NCBI GenBank assembly: GCA_965278965.1 | Contig: OZ257127.1 | Coordinates: 1,798,001 to 1,862,000, forward strand | Length of the DNA: 64,000 bases | Direction: 5' to 3' | From: UBA10649 sp965278965 | GTDB taxonomy: Bacteria > Actinomycetota > Actinomycetes > S36-B12 | Shown: piece after piece, positions 45,133-53,400 of the stretch | How positions within the stretch are numbered: the stretch's first letter is position 1 | Layout of the letters: each line of letters opens with the position of its first letter | Notes under the pieces: generated by a model | What the model was told of the DNA's origin: nothing | Database searches by the model: none | The model's input: only the letters and a program-made list of their open reading frames with translations | Translations under genes and position numbers: made by a program

Positions 45133-45696
45133 CGAACCATCTCCCCGGATCGGCCGTTGCTCGTCGTCGCGCTGGAGGAGGAGGCGGCGCATCTGCACGT
45201 CGGCGATCTGCCGGTCCTCGTCACCGGGGCGGGCAAGGTGAACGCCGCGCTAGCCGTCGCGTCGACCCTGTCCGAGGTGACTCCGTCACGCATCGTCAAC
45301 CTCGGCACGGCGGGGGCGCTGCGCGACGACCTGGTCGGCCAGCACGTGATCGGCACGGTCCTTCAGCACGACCTCGACGACGATGGCCTGTTCGCCCTCA
45401 CCGGCCTGCGGTTCGGTGAGCCGATCCGGCTCGCCGTTGACGGGCCGACGCTGGCCACGGGCGACGTGTTCGTGTCCGACGCGCTCACCCGGGAACGGCT
45501 GGCGCGGCGGGCCGACCTCGTCGACATGGAGGGTTACGCCGTCGCCCGCGCCGCTCTCGCCGCCGGCGTGCCGGTCACCCTCGTAAAGCAGGTCAGCGAC
45601 CAGGCGGGCGAGCACGCAGCCCGATCATGGCGCGAGACCGTGGATGCGTGCGCCGAGGCACTCGGAGCGTGGGTCCGGGCCGAGCTGATTCCCTGA
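45121..45696 (+). CDS. Nucleosidase / phosphorylase superfamily protein
   Basis: 191 residues, PNP_UDP fold: VVALEEEAAHL, VLVTGAGKVNAALAV and the substrate-binding VDMEGYAVARAA (Met-Glu of MTA/SAH nucleosidases). It is shorter than typical MTA/SAH nucleosidase (about 230), but the core is intact. It likely hydrolyses a nucleoside thioether; the substrate is not certain. GTG 45121 with the -10 box 6 bases upstream is preferred. Confidence 0.82.
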   Translation: MRLHRTISPDRPLLVVALEEEAAHLHVGDLPVLVTGAGKVNAALAVASTLSEVTPSRIVNLGTAGALRDDLVGQHVIGTVLQHDLDDDGLFALTGLRFGEPIRLAVDGPTLATGDVFVSDALTRERLARRADLVDMEGYAVARAALAAGVPVTLVKQVSDQAGEHAARSWRETVDACAEALGAWVRAELIP

Positions 45697-45706
45697 TCGG
45701 CGTGCG

Positions 45707-46942
45707 CTACTCCGCGGCCTCGAGCGGGACGGCGGCGACCGGCGCGGCCTGACGGCGGTCCATGAGCAGCCCGGCGACGGTGAGCACCAGCGAGACCGCG
45801 ACGACCGACGTGACGATCTGCGCGAGCGAGTCGTGTCGCCAGATGACGATCACGCCGACCAGGACGACAAGGGCGGCCCACACCGCCAGCACCGCCGAGC
45901 GGTCCTGCGTCGCCAGTCGCCCGTAGAGCAGGACCTGCACGAGGGCGAACGCCGACCCTTCGAGTGCGAAGAGCCAGATCTCCGAGCCCAGATCCGTGTA
46001 CTGCGCGCCACCGAGGATCCGTGCGACGAGGTTGCCGAAGAGCAGGCTGAAGCCGGTGACGGCCACGCCGACGGCGGCCGTCAGGCCGGTCGCGACGTAG
46101 ACCGCGCGTCGGGTGTCGCCGCTGGTCATCTTCGGGAACAGGACGATGACGATCGCGCCCGGCAGGAAGAACGCGATCTTCGCCAGCTGCACGCCGACCG
46201 AGTACTCACCGGACGCGTCGGCGTCGAGGAACAGCCGGGCCAGCAGCACGTCGACGTTCGTCAGCGTGAACAGGACGAGGAGCGCGTGGACGACGTGGCC
46301 GAACTCCGTCGCAACACCGCGGGAGACCCGTGGCGCCCAGGCGCCCGGGCACGCGATCCGGTACGCGGCGCACGCACCGACCGCACACCCGAGCAGGATG
46401 CCGATGCCGACGCCGGTGACGCTGCTCAGCACGAGGACGCCGACGATGCCGCCGACAGCCCGGCCGACCTGGTTGGACAAGAACGCCCATGACAGCCGCA
46501 GGTGCTCCTCGCGGCCCTGCGAGATGCCCATGGCCGCGGAGCCGAACACGACGAAGCCGAGCGACGCGATGCCTGTCGCCACCGCCGGCACGGGGATCGT
46601 GAAGATCGTCCCCAGCGGCCAGGCCACGACCAGTCCGCCGACGACGATGGCAGCCCCGACGAGGACCGACAGCCGCACGGCCTGTCCTTCGACCTCGCGG
46701 CGGGTGCTGGCATCGGCGGCGACCGCGACCTGACGAGCGGTGAGCGCCTGCGTCGCGATGCTGATCGTCGAGATGATGACCAACATTCCGAGGAGGGCAC
46801 CGAGGGCACCGAAGTCCGCCGGCGTCAGCACGCGCGCCGCGATCATCGTCAGCAAGAACGCCGCGCCGTTGCCCAGGACCGTCGCCGTGCCGACGAACGC
46901 CAGGCCCCGCGCGAGGGCGGCCCGGGGGCGCGGCGGCGTCAC
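45707..46942 (-). CDS. Wzx-like polysaccharide flippase
   Basis: 411 residues with about twelve membrane helices: opening FVGTATVLGNGAAFLLTMIA, ARVLTPADFGALGALLGML, and repeated pairs thereafter, the MATE/Wzx (MOP) layout. It probably moves lipid-linked glycans across the membrane. dTDP-rhamnose genes lie at the right edge, but no glycan cluster is adjacent. Start GTG 46942 with TAAGGT 6 bases upstream. Confidence 0.82.
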   Translation of the reverse strand: MTPPRPRAALARGLAFVGTATVLGNGAAFLLTMIAARVLTPADFGALGALLGMLVIISTISIATQALTARQVAVAADASTRREVEGQAVRLSVLVGAAIVVGGLVVAWPLGTIFTIPVPAVATGIASLGFVVFGSAAMGISQGREEHLRLSWAFLSNQVGRAVGGIVGVLVLSSVTGVGIGILLGCAVGACAAYRIACPGAWAPRVSRGVATEFGHVVHALLVLFTLTNVDVLLARLFLDADASGEYSVGVQLAKIAFFLPGAIVIVLFPKMTSGDTRRAVYVATGLTAAVGVAVTGFSLLFGNLVARILGGAQYTDLGSEIWLFALEGSAFALVQVLLYGRLATQDRSAVLAVWAALVVLVGVIVIWRHDSLAQIVTSVVAVSLVLTVAGLLMDRRQAAPVAAVPLEAAE

Positions 46943-46948
46943 GGCGTC

Positions 46949-46954
46949 ACCTTA
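46949..46954 (-). promoter_or_regulatory. -10 box (TAAGGT), leaderless start
   Basis: Minus-strand TAAGGT, 6 bases before GTG 46942. Confidence 0.5.
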
Positions 46955-47011
46955 TGCCGCGGTGCGGCGCGGTTCGGGGTTGGCTGAGCAGGGCGATCGG
47001 CGTAGCGTTTC

Positions 47012-47027
47012 GTCAATAGTTGTTGAC
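47012..47027. promoter_or_regulatory. Operator GTCAA-N6-TTGAC (upstream)
   Basis: Perfect 5-bp arms. The right arm overlaps the -35 box. Confidence 0.65.
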
Positions 47028-47051
47028 ACCCGATCATCGTCAACCTACATT
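47023..47051 (+). promoter_or_regulatory. Consensus sigma-70 promoter TTGACA-N17-TACATT
   Basis: -35 TTGACA (47023-47028) and -10 TACATT (47046-47051) with a 17-base spacer, followed by ATG 47058 after 6 bases, so a leaderless mRNA is likely. Both boxes are covered by the two operators. Confidence 0.7.
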
Positions 47052-47054
47052 GAC
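47039..47054. promoter_or_regulatory. Operator GTCAA-N6-TTGAC (downstream)
   Basis: Perfect 5-bp arms, 27 bases from the upstream copy. It covers the -10 box; occupancy would block transcription. Confidence 0.65.
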
Positions 47055-47057
47055 GAC

Positions 47058-47258
47058 ATGGACGAAGAGGCGCTGTCCGCCGCCGATCCCGCCGTCGGGC
47101 TCGCCGCCGTCGCAGCCCTGCATCGGCTGGCCGACCGCATGGAGGCGATCCACGTCGACAACGCCCGACGGCTCGGCTGGAGCTGGGCCGACATCGCGAC
47201 CGTGCTCGGGGTCAGCCGGCAGGCCGCGCACCAGAAGCACCAACGCCGAGAGGGATGA
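47058..47258 (+). CDS. Small helix-turn-helix regulator
   Basis: 66 residues. The C-terminal half SWADIATVLGVSRQAAHQKH is a helix-turn-helix; the N-terminal helix (PAVGLAAVAALHRLADRME) probably dimerises it. Two palindromic operators over its promoter suggest autorepression. It is followed, with ATGA overlap, by a Clp-N protein, a recurrent actinobacterial pair. Confidence 0.85.
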   Translation: MDEEALSAADPAVGLAAVAALHRLADRMEAIHVDNARRLGWSWADIATVLGVSRQAAHQKHQRREG

Positions 47259-47800
47259 CACAGATGCTCGAACGATTCAGCAAGGCGGCCCGCTCCGCCG
47301 TCATGCAGGCCCGGGAGTCCGCGCTTCGCAGCCCCGACGGCCGCATCACCTGCGAGAACCTGCTGGTCGGACTCGCCGAGGTCGGTGAGCCGCACCTCGC
47401 CGAGGCCGGGTTGACGGCTGCGAGCCTGCAGGCGGCGATCGATGCGTCGCCGGGAGGCCCCGACACCGACGCGGCGTCGCTGTCCGCCATCGGGATCGAT
47501 CTGGACGGCATCCGCAGCCGCGTGGACGACACCTTCGGACGGGACGCGTGGCACGACGCCGGCCCCCGGCCGCGGCGTCGGCTGACCGGTCGACTGTTCG
47601 GCAAGGGGCATCGCCTCACGCCGGCCGCGCGCAAGGTCCTCGAGCTCGGGCTACGCGAGGCACTGGTCGAGGAGTCGCGTGAGATCACCACGACGCACCT
47701 GCTGCGCGGGATCCTGCGCGCCCCGGGCGATGGGGTCCTTCAGCTGCTCACCCCGCAGCTCCTCGCGACCCTTCGCACGCAGACCCGCCGCGCCGCCTGA
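47255..47800 (+). CDS. Stand-alone Clp N-terminal repeat protein
   Basis: 181 residues with two Clp-N repeats: MLERFSKAARSAVMQARESA (about residues 4-55) and LTPAARKVLELGLREALVEE (about residues 115-165), the fold of ClpC/ClpA N domains that bind substrates or adaptors. There is no AAA+ ATPase. It may act as an adaptor or decoy for ClpC (inference). Translationally coupled to the HTH gene. Confidence 0.85.
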   Translation: MTQMLERFSKAARSAVMQARESALRSPDGRITCENLLVGLAEVGEPHLAEAGLTAASLQAAIDASPGGPDTDAASLSAIGIDLDGIRSRVDDTFGRDAWHDAGPRPRRRLTGRLFGKGHRLTPAARKVLELGLREALVEESREITTTHLLRGILRAPGDGVLQLLTPQLLATLRTQTRRAA

Positions 47801-49174
47801 CTAGCCGACGACCGACGGGATCGTCGACAGCGCCTGGGCGAAGCGCTCGTCCGTGACGGCCTCGTCGACCATCGATCCCGACAGGTAGGCGTCGTACGCC
47901 GCGAGGTCGAAGTGCCCGTGGCCGCACAGCGCCGTCAGGATCACGGTCTCCTCGCCGGTCTCCTTGGCCCGCAACGCCTCGCGCACCGCGACGGCGAGCG
48001 CGTGGGTCGGCTCGGGCGCCGGGACGATGCCCTCGGTCCGGGCGAACTGGACCGCCGCGGCGAAGCACTCGGTCTGCGGGACCGCGACAGCCTCGAGCAT
48101 GCCCAGCTCGTACACGTGCGAGATGAGCGGCGCCATGCCGTGGTAGCGCAGACCACCGGCATGGATCGGGTCGGGGATGAAGTCGTGACCGAGCGTGTGC
48201 ATCTTCAGCAGCGGCGTCATGCCGGCCGTGTCACCGAAGTCGTAGGCGTAGACGCCCTTGGTCAGCGACGGGCACGACGCCGGCTCGACCGCAATGATCC
48301 GCGGGTCGATGCGCCCGGCGAGCTTCTCGCGCATGAACGGGAACGACAGGCCGGCGAAGTTCGATCCCCCGCCGGTGCAGCCGACGATGTGCGTGGGCGT
48401 GTCGCCGGCGAGCTGGAGCTGCAGGAGCGCCTCCTCGCCGATGACCGTCTGGTGCAGGAGCACGTGGTTGAGCACGGAGCCGAGCGCGTAGCGCGTCGCC
48501 GGGTCCTTCGCCGCGACCTCGACCGCCTCGGAGATCGCGATGCCCAGCGAGCCCGACCAGTTCGCCGGGTCAGCTCCCAGCGCACGGCCGACGTCCGTCA
48601 GGTCGGAGGGCGATCGGTGCACCGTCCCGCCGAAGGCTTCGATCATCAACCGGCGGTAGGGCTTGGAGTCGTAGGACGCTCCGACCTGCCAGACGTCGCA
48701 CTCGATCCCGTAGAGCGCGCACGCGAACGCGAGCGCGGTCCCCCACTGGCCGGCGCCCGTCTCCGTCGTCAGCCGAGTCGTGCCCTCCTTGGCGTTGTAG
48801 TACGCCTGCGGCACTGACGTATTCGTCTTGTGCGATCCGGCGGGCGAGACGCCCTCGTACTTGTAGTAGATGCGGGCCGGGGTGCCGAGCGCCTGCTCGA
48901 GGCGGTGCGCGCGGAACAGCGGCGACGGCCGCCACTGCCGGTACACGTCGAGCACGCCACCGGGGATCTCGACGTACCGGTCGGTCGTCACCTCCTGCGC
49001 GATGAGGTCCATCGGGAACAGCGGTGCGAGGTCGTCCGGGCCGACGGGGTCCATGCGGCCGGGGTGCAGGGGAGGCGGGGGCGGCGCCGGCAGGTCGGCG
49101 ACGAGGTTGTACCAGGTCGTCGGCATCTGGTCCTCGGTCAGGACGTACTTGTGCTGCCGGACCGTGTCGTCCAT
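47801..49174 (-). CDS. TrpB-like PLP enzyme (TrpB2)
   Basis: 457 residues. The PLP lysine is Lys116 in PAGSHKTNTS, and the phosphate-binding loop is CTGGGSNFAG; the extra N-terminal region and overall length identify TrpB2, the second tryptophan-synthase-beta type, which makes tryptophan from serine plus indole. No trpA or other trp genes are adjacent. ATG 49174 follows GAGGG; an alternative ATG at 49186 is possible. It converges with the Clp-N gene. Confidence 0.92.
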   Translation of the reverse strand: MDDTVRQHKYVLTEDQMPTTWYNLVADLPAPPPPPLHPGRMDPVGPDDLAPLFPMDLIAQEVTTDRYVEIPGGVLDVYRQWRPSPLFRAHRLEQALGTPARIYYKYEGVSPAGSHKTNTSVPQAYYNAKEGTTRLTTETGAGQWGTALAFACALYGIECDVWQVGASYDSKPYRRLMIEAFGGTVHRSPSDLTDVGRALGADPANWSGSLGIAISEAVEVAAKDPATRYALGSVLNHVLLHQTVIGEEALLQLQLAGDTPTHIVGCTGGGSNFAGLSFPFMREKLAGRIDPRIIAVEPASCPSLTKGVYAYDFGDTAGMTPLLKMHTLGHDFIPDPIHAGGLRYHGMAPLISHVYELGMLEAVAVPQTECFAAAVQFARTEGIVPAPEPTHALAVAVREALRAKETGEETVILTALCGHGHFDLAAYDAYLSGSMVDEAVTDERFAQALSTIPSVVG

Positions 49175-49314
49175 CGAAGCCCTCATCTCGACCAGTGATT
49201 GGGTCGCCGCTCGGCGTGGACCGGACGCTAGCGAGGGTGCGCATCGGCTGCGACGGGAACGAGGTCATCCGTCTGCGCATGTGACGGATGTGACGTGTGG
49301 GACGTGGACATGCC

Positions 49315-49330
49315 TGTGAGGACCGTCACA
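49315..49330. promoter_or_regulatory. CRP-family site TGTGA-N6-TCACA
   Basis: A perfect palindrome TGTGA-GGACCG-TCACA, extended to CCTGTGA/TCACAGG, the Crp/GlxR consensus. It lies about 300 bases before the NlpC/P60 gene and upstream of the riboswitch. Confidence 0.65.
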
Positions 49331-49357
49331 GGGCCTCTGGCGCGCCGTCCGAATACC

Positions 49358-49385
49358 GGTTCCTGGGAACGGATGTCCCAGAACC
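49358..49385. repeat. Inverted repeat in the riboswitch promoter region
   Basis: GGTTCCTGGGA and TCCCAGAACC form 10-bp arms with one bulged C, just upstream of a TAACGT -10-like box (49392-49397). Confidence 0.45.
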
Positions 49386-49441
49386 CCGACCTAACGTCAC
49401 GAGGCCGTCGGTTCCGCCGCGACACCGTGTCGCGGGCCGTG

Positions 49442-49608
49442 CGGCCTGCTGAGTCCGACCGGTCCGAGCCCCTCGACGACCGGTCAGTACCGGGGACCCA
49501 CCGGATGCGCGCGAGCGCACCCACGGGGCGAATCGGAACGTCCGACGTGGTCGGTCGCGCCGTAGGGCACCTTCGAGCCCGAGCCCGTCAGCTCACCTGG
49601 GAAGCAGT
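49442..49608 (+). ncRNA. c-di-AMP riboswitch (ydaO/yuaA leader)
   Basis: The 3' part GCCCGAGCCCGTCAGCTCACC (split here as the GAGCCCGTCAGCTCACCTGG core, 49581-49600) and the GGGGACCCA and CACGGGGCGAATCGG elements (49492 onward) match the ydaO consensus, and the pairing CTGCT/AGCAG can close the element. It lies directly upstream of an NlpC/P60 hydrolase gene, the usual actinobacterial target, and ends close to the ribosome site. Boundaries are approximate. Confidence 0.75.
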
Positions 49609-49625
49609 CGCCGAAGGAGCCCTAC

Positions 49626-50261
49626 GTGCGCCGTTTCGTGCGCCCGCGCAGCCTCGTGCTGCTCATCCCCGTCCTTGCAGCAGCCATCGTCGCCCTCGTC
49701 CTGGCCGTCGCCCCCTCTCCCGCGCAGGCATCCGGGCCGGTTGCGGCAGCCGCCCAGAGCAGCGCCATCGCCGTCGCGCGCGAGACCGCACACGCGGCCA
49801 ACCGGCAGCGCCTGATCGCCGACCTGTCCGCGCAGGCCCCGCGCGAGCGCGCGACGGCCAAGCGGATCGCGACCTCGGCGGCCCACCAGGCAGTACGCAC
49901 CCGCATCGTCGACGTAGCCCGCAAGCAGCTCGGCGACCGCTACTCCGCCGGCTCGTCAGGACCTTCGGCGTTCGACTGCTCCGGCCTGGTGCGCTACGTC
50001 TACCGAGTCGTGACCGGCAAGCAGCTGCCGCACTACTCCGGCGCCCAGTACCAGCGGGCCGATCGGATCTCCCGCCAGCAGGCCCGTCCGGGAGACCTCG
50101 TGTTCTTCCTGCGCGGCGGAGCGCACCACGTCGGCATCTACATCGGCGACGGCAAGATGATCGACGCCGCCGGGTACGGCGAGGGTGTGCGCGTCAGTCC
50201 GATCTCCGGCTCTTGGTGGTCGCGCGCGTACACCGGAATGGGTCGCCTGCTCCCGACCTGA
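49626..50261 (+). CDS. Secreted NlpC/P60 cell-wall hydrolase
   Basis: 211 residues from GTG 49626 (GAAGGAGCCCTAC). A signal peptide (LVLLIPVLAAAIVALVLAVA) is followed by a helical linker and a C-terminal NlpC/P60 domain with catalytic Cys118 in FDCSGLVRYVYR and His168 in HHVGIYIG. It cleaves peptidoglycan stem peptides. Likely controlled by c-di-AMP through the upstream riboswitch and by a Crp-like protein. Confidence 0.92.
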   Translation: MRRFVRPRSLVLLIPVLAAAIVALVLAVAPSPAQASGPVAAAAQSSAIAVARETAHAANRQRLIADLSAQAPRERATAKRIATSAAHQAVRTRIVDVARKQLGDRYSAGSSGPSAFDCSGLVRYVYRVVTGKQLPHYSGAQYQRADRISRQQARPGDLVFFLRGGAHHVGIYIGDGKMIDAAGYGEGVRVSPISGSWWSRAYTGMGRLLPT

Positions 50262-50273
50262 CAGCCGCCCAGA

Positions 50274-50330
50274 CGCCTTGAATGGTCGCTAAACCGCTTC
50301 GCAGGCGCGGTTTAGCGACCATTCAAGGCG
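50274..50330. repeat. Long perfect palindrome at the hydrolase/kinase junction
   Basis: 24-bp perfect arms (50274-50297 and 50307-50330), central part AATGGTCGCTAAACCGC, with a 9-base loop. The right arm contains the stop codon of the histidine kinase gene. Probably a bidirectional terminator. Confidence 0.8.
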
Positions 50331-51672
50331 CGTCGGCGGGGAGGCGGACCGTGACCGCGAGGCCGCCGAGCGCGGCCGTGCCGGCTGACGCACTGCCGCC
50401 GAGCGCCGCGGCCGACTCCCGGACGAGCGCCAGGCCCAGACCGCTGCCTCCCGGGACCGATCGCCGGCCACGACGGAAACGCTCGAACACCGACTCCCGC
50501 TCGCCCTCGGGCAGGCCCGGCCCGTCGTCGGCGACCGTCAGCTCGGCGACACCGGACGCCGTCGTCAAGGTGACGAGGACCCGACCGGCCGCGTATTGCA
50601 GCGCGTTGCCCAGGAGCTCGTCGACGATGCGCTCGACCAGTCCCGCCGGCGCTCGCACGACGACCGCGGGCTCCACGCGGGCCGTGAGGTCGACACCTCG
50701 CTCGGCGAACATCCCCGAGGCCGCCTCGACACGGTTCGTGACCACCTCGCTCGCCGGCTGGCGGACCGCGACGGCACTGCCCGCGTCACCCCGGGCGAGC
50801 TCCAGGACCTGCTCGATACGGCGGGCCAGCCGGTCGACCTCGGCGGTGGCGGCCCGAGCCTCGCCACGGACCGCCTCGTCGGCGGAGATGTCCTCGATCG
50901 CCTCTAGGCGCAACCGCACGCCCGTCAACGGCGTCCGCAGGTGGTGCGAGGCGTCGGCCGCGACCCGCTGCGTGCGCCGCAGGATGCCGGAGAGCCGGTC
51001 AGCCGTGCGGTTCAGCGCGCGGGCCACGGCCCGTACCTCCGCCGGCCCGTGCTGCACGTCGCCGCGCAGCTCCAGGTCGTCCGGGAGGGCGATGGCGACG
51101 TCGGCGAGCCGGCGCAGGGGCGAGGCGATCGACCGCGCCAGCACCCACGCGACAAGGCCAGCGGCGACGACGACGGTCAGGACGAAGACAACAAGCCAGG
51201 CCTGCGTCCGCCGGACCTGGTCGTTGACGCTGGACTCCGGCAGCGAGAGCCGCACGGCCGCGACGACCTGCTCGGCTTGGACGACCGGGGCCGCGACGTA
51301 GCGCAGGTCCTCGCCGAGCGTCACGGACTCACGGACGTCCGACGTCAGCGAGCCGGCGAGCGCCTGCTGGACCTCGGGCCGGTCGAACGACCGGTCCAGC
51401 GAGGAGTTATCACTGTCGGCAACGAGCGAGAGGTCGTCACCGACAACGACGACGCGAGCCCCCGTCCGCGCCGCAGCCCCTGCGGCCGTCTCCTGCCACT
51501 GCGTTCGCGGCTGCGCCGCGAGCGCGACCGCGGTCGACAACGTGTCCACCTGCAAGTTGGACACGAACGCGGCACGCTGGTCGTTCCCGACGACCGTGGC
51601 CATCGGCACGGCGAGCGCCACGGCGACGACCGCGACCAGAAGCGCCATCGCGAGGACGAGCCGTCGGGTCAC
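50323..51672 (-). CDS. Sensor histidine kinase
   Basis: 449 residues from GTG 51672, overlapping the regulator stop (GTGA). An N-terminal membrane helix, an extracytoplasmic sensor region (about residues 30-160), a second helix (VVFVLTVVVAAGLVAWVLA), HAMP, phosphoacceptor His in DASHHLRTPLTG, then HATPase motifs including DDGPGLPEGE and GGSGLGLALV. The signal is unknown. The stop codon lies in a palindrome. Confidence 0.92.
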   Translation of the reverse strand: MTRRLVLAMALLVAVVAVALAVPMATVVGNDQRAAFVSNLQVDTLSTAVALAAQPRTQWQETAAGAAARTGARVVVVGDDLSLVADSDNSSLDRSFDRPEVQQALAGSLTSDVRESVTLGEDLRYVAAPVVQAEQVVAAVRLSLPESSVNDQVRRTQAWLVVFVLTVVVAAGLVAWVLARSIASPLRRLADVAIALPDDLELRGDVQHGPAEVRAVARALNRTADRLSGILRRTQRVAADASHHLRTPLTGVRLRLEAIEDISADEAVRGEARAATAEVDRLARRIEQVLELARGDAGSAVAVRQPASEVVTNRVEAASGMFAERGVDLTARVEPAVVVRAPAGLVERIVDELLGNALQYAAGRVLVTLTTASGVAELTVADDGPGLPEGERESVFERFRRGRRSVPGGSGLGLALVRESAAALGGSASAGTAALGGLAVTVRLPADAP

Positions 51673-52322
51673 CCGTCGTCCGAGGCCAGTCGGTAGCCGA
51701 CGCCGCGCACGGTCTCGACGAGCTCGGGATCGCCGAGCTTCTTGCGCAGCGAGGCGACATGCACGTCGAGGGTCTTGCCCGTTCCTACCCACACCGGGTC
51801 CCACACCCGAGAGAAGAGCTCCTGCCGCGGCACCGCACGGCCGGGCTCCTCGGCGAGCACGGCGAGCAGGTCGAACTCCTTCGCGGTGAGGTCGACCTCC
51901 TGACCGTCGACTGTCACGCGGTGACGCACGCGGTCGACGACGACCCGCCCGGTCTGGAGGTTCCCGTCGAGGCGACGCCGGCGGGCGACGGCACGTACGC
52001 GCGCGGCGAGCTCCCGCACGGAGAACGGCTTGACGACGTAGTCGTCCGCACCGAGCTCGAGCCCGACGATCCGGTCGGTCTCGTCGCCGCGGGCGGTCGC
52101 GATGATCACCGGCACGTCCGAGGTGCGTCGCAGCTCCCGCAGCACGGACAGCCCGTCGTCGTCCGGCAGCCCGAGGTCGAGGATGACGACGTCGACCCCG
52201 GGGGCCGCCGCAAGGACATGGGCGGCGAGGACGACGTGCTCGACCTCGATCCCGTTGCGCACCAGACCCGCCAGCAGCGGCTCGGCCACAGCGGGGTCGT
52301 CCTCCACCACCAGGACCTTCAT
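51669..52322 (-). CDS. OmpR-family response regulator
   Basis: 217 residues. Receiver domain with phosphoacceptor Asp49 (VVILDLGLPDDDG) and Lys in YVVKPFSVRELAARV; winged-helix output domain with ELFSRVWD and LRKKLGDPELVETVRGVGYRL. First gene of the two-component pair. The PepSY gene is divergent at 52484, a frequent target of such systems. Confidence 0.94.
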   Translation of the reverse strand: MKVLVVEDDPAVAEPLLAGLVRNGIEVEHVVLAAHVLAAAPGVDVVILDLGLPDDDGLSVLRELRRTSDVPVIIATARGDETDRIVGLELGADDYVVKPFSVRELAARVRAVARRRRLDGNLQTGRVVVDRVRHRVTVDGQEVDLTAKEFDLLAVLAEEPGRAVPRQELFSRVWDPVWVGTGKTLDVHVASLRKKLGDPELVETVRGVGYRLASDDG

Positions 52323-52483
52323 GGGGCCATCGTGGCACGGTAGGACGAGGCGACGCCCCGCCAGCGATCCGCGGCCCGAACCCTTACCTGGGTCTAACCC
52401 GCCGAAGGCACACGGCGAGCGCGCGATGCGTAGCGTCGGTGGTGTCATCGTCGAACCGCTCACCGTCACGCAAGGGACCCGTC

Positions 52484-53347
52484 ATGGAACGATCCAGCAT
52501 CGTCGCCTCGGTCGTCGCGGCGACCGGCATGCTGGTCGCCGCCGTGGTTGCCAGCGTGGCCGTCGTGAATGCCGCCTCGAGCAGCGCTGCGGGGCCGACG
52601 GCCGTGGCCCTGGTCGCCACGAACGCCGCGGGCGGTCCCATCGCCTCTGCGACGGCCTCCCCGTTCCCGGATGACCTGCCTGACCTGACGACGCCGCCGC
52701 CGAGTCTGGCCGCCGCCGACACGGTGGCCGTCACCCCGACGCCCCAGCGCTCCCCCGCCGCGGACGACCGGTCGGCCGGTGGTTCGTCCGGCGCTGGACG
52801 CACGCCCTCACCTGACGCGACGACGCAGGCATCGCCGACCCGGTCCCCGTCGTCGGCCAAGCCATCAGCGAGCCCGCGACGCACCGCGACCCCTACGCCG
52901 TCTGGGAGTAGCGACGACGACGCGACCACAGCGGCGACCGTGAGCCGCGACCAAGCCGCGGCGTTGGCTGTAGCCGCCGCCGGTGGCGGGCAGGTGCAGC
53001 GCGTCGAGCGATCGACGTCCGGCGGCCAGGCCGTTTGGGCCGTCCAGCTCGTACGCGGCGACGGCTCCGTCGTCACCGGCCTCGTCGACGCCCGCACCGG
53101 CGTCGTCCTGTCCTGGAAGGTCGACCGGCCCGCCCCGACGCCGAGCCCGGCTACGCCCAGCCCCTCCTCGACGTCCTCGTCCACCCCGAGCGCGTCCGAC
53201 GACCACGATGGCGACGACAGCAGCGGCAAGGGCGGCAACAGCGGCAGCGGGGGAAGTGGGAGCAGCAACAGCGGCAGTGGGAGTAACGGGAGCGGTAGTA
53301 GCGGAAGCGGCAAGGGCGGCGGCGACCACGACGGGGACGACGACTAG
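52484..53347 (+). CDS. Secreted PepSY-domain protein with low-complexity tails
   Basis: 287 residues. Signal peptide or membrane anchor (VASVVAATGMLVAAVVASVAVV), a Ser/Thr/Pro-rich linker, a PepSY domain (about residues 155-220: VSRDQAAALAVAAAGGGQVQ, VERSTSGGQAVWAVQLV, VDARTGVVLSWKVD) and a tail of Ser, Gly and Asp ending HDGDDD. PepSY domains are linked to peptidase inhibition or metal sensing. ATG 52484 follows AAGGGA. Divergent from the two-component system. Confidence 0.82.
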   Translation: MERSSIVASVVAATGMLVAAVVASVAVVNAASSSAAGPTAVALVATNAAGGPIASATASPFPDDLPDLTTPPPSLAAADTVAVTPTPQRSPAADDRSAGGSSGAGRTPSPDATTQASPTRSPSSAKPSASPRRTATPTPSGSSDDDATTAATVSRDQAAALAVAAAGGGQVQRVERSTSGGQAVWAVQLVRGDGSVVTGLVDARTGVVLSWKVDRPAPTPSPATPSPSSTSSSTPSASDDHDGDDSSGKGGNSGSGGSGSSNSGSGSNGSGSSGSGKGGGDHDGDDD

Positions 53348-53388
53348 TCCGCGTCGCGCCGCGGGCCGGCACCGGCACCGCCGCATGC

Positions 53389-53394
53389 CAGCAT
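53389..53394 (+). promoter_or_regulatory. Candidate -10 box (CAGCAT), leaderless start
   Basis: CAGCAT, 6 bases before GTG 53401. Confidence 0.35.
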
Positions 53395-53400
53395 GAGCCG

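Noticed and set aside
53150..53340. Repetitive Gly/Ser/Asp stretch as a separate gene or repeat element
   Set aside because: It is the low-complexity C terminus of the PepSY protein in a continuous frame.
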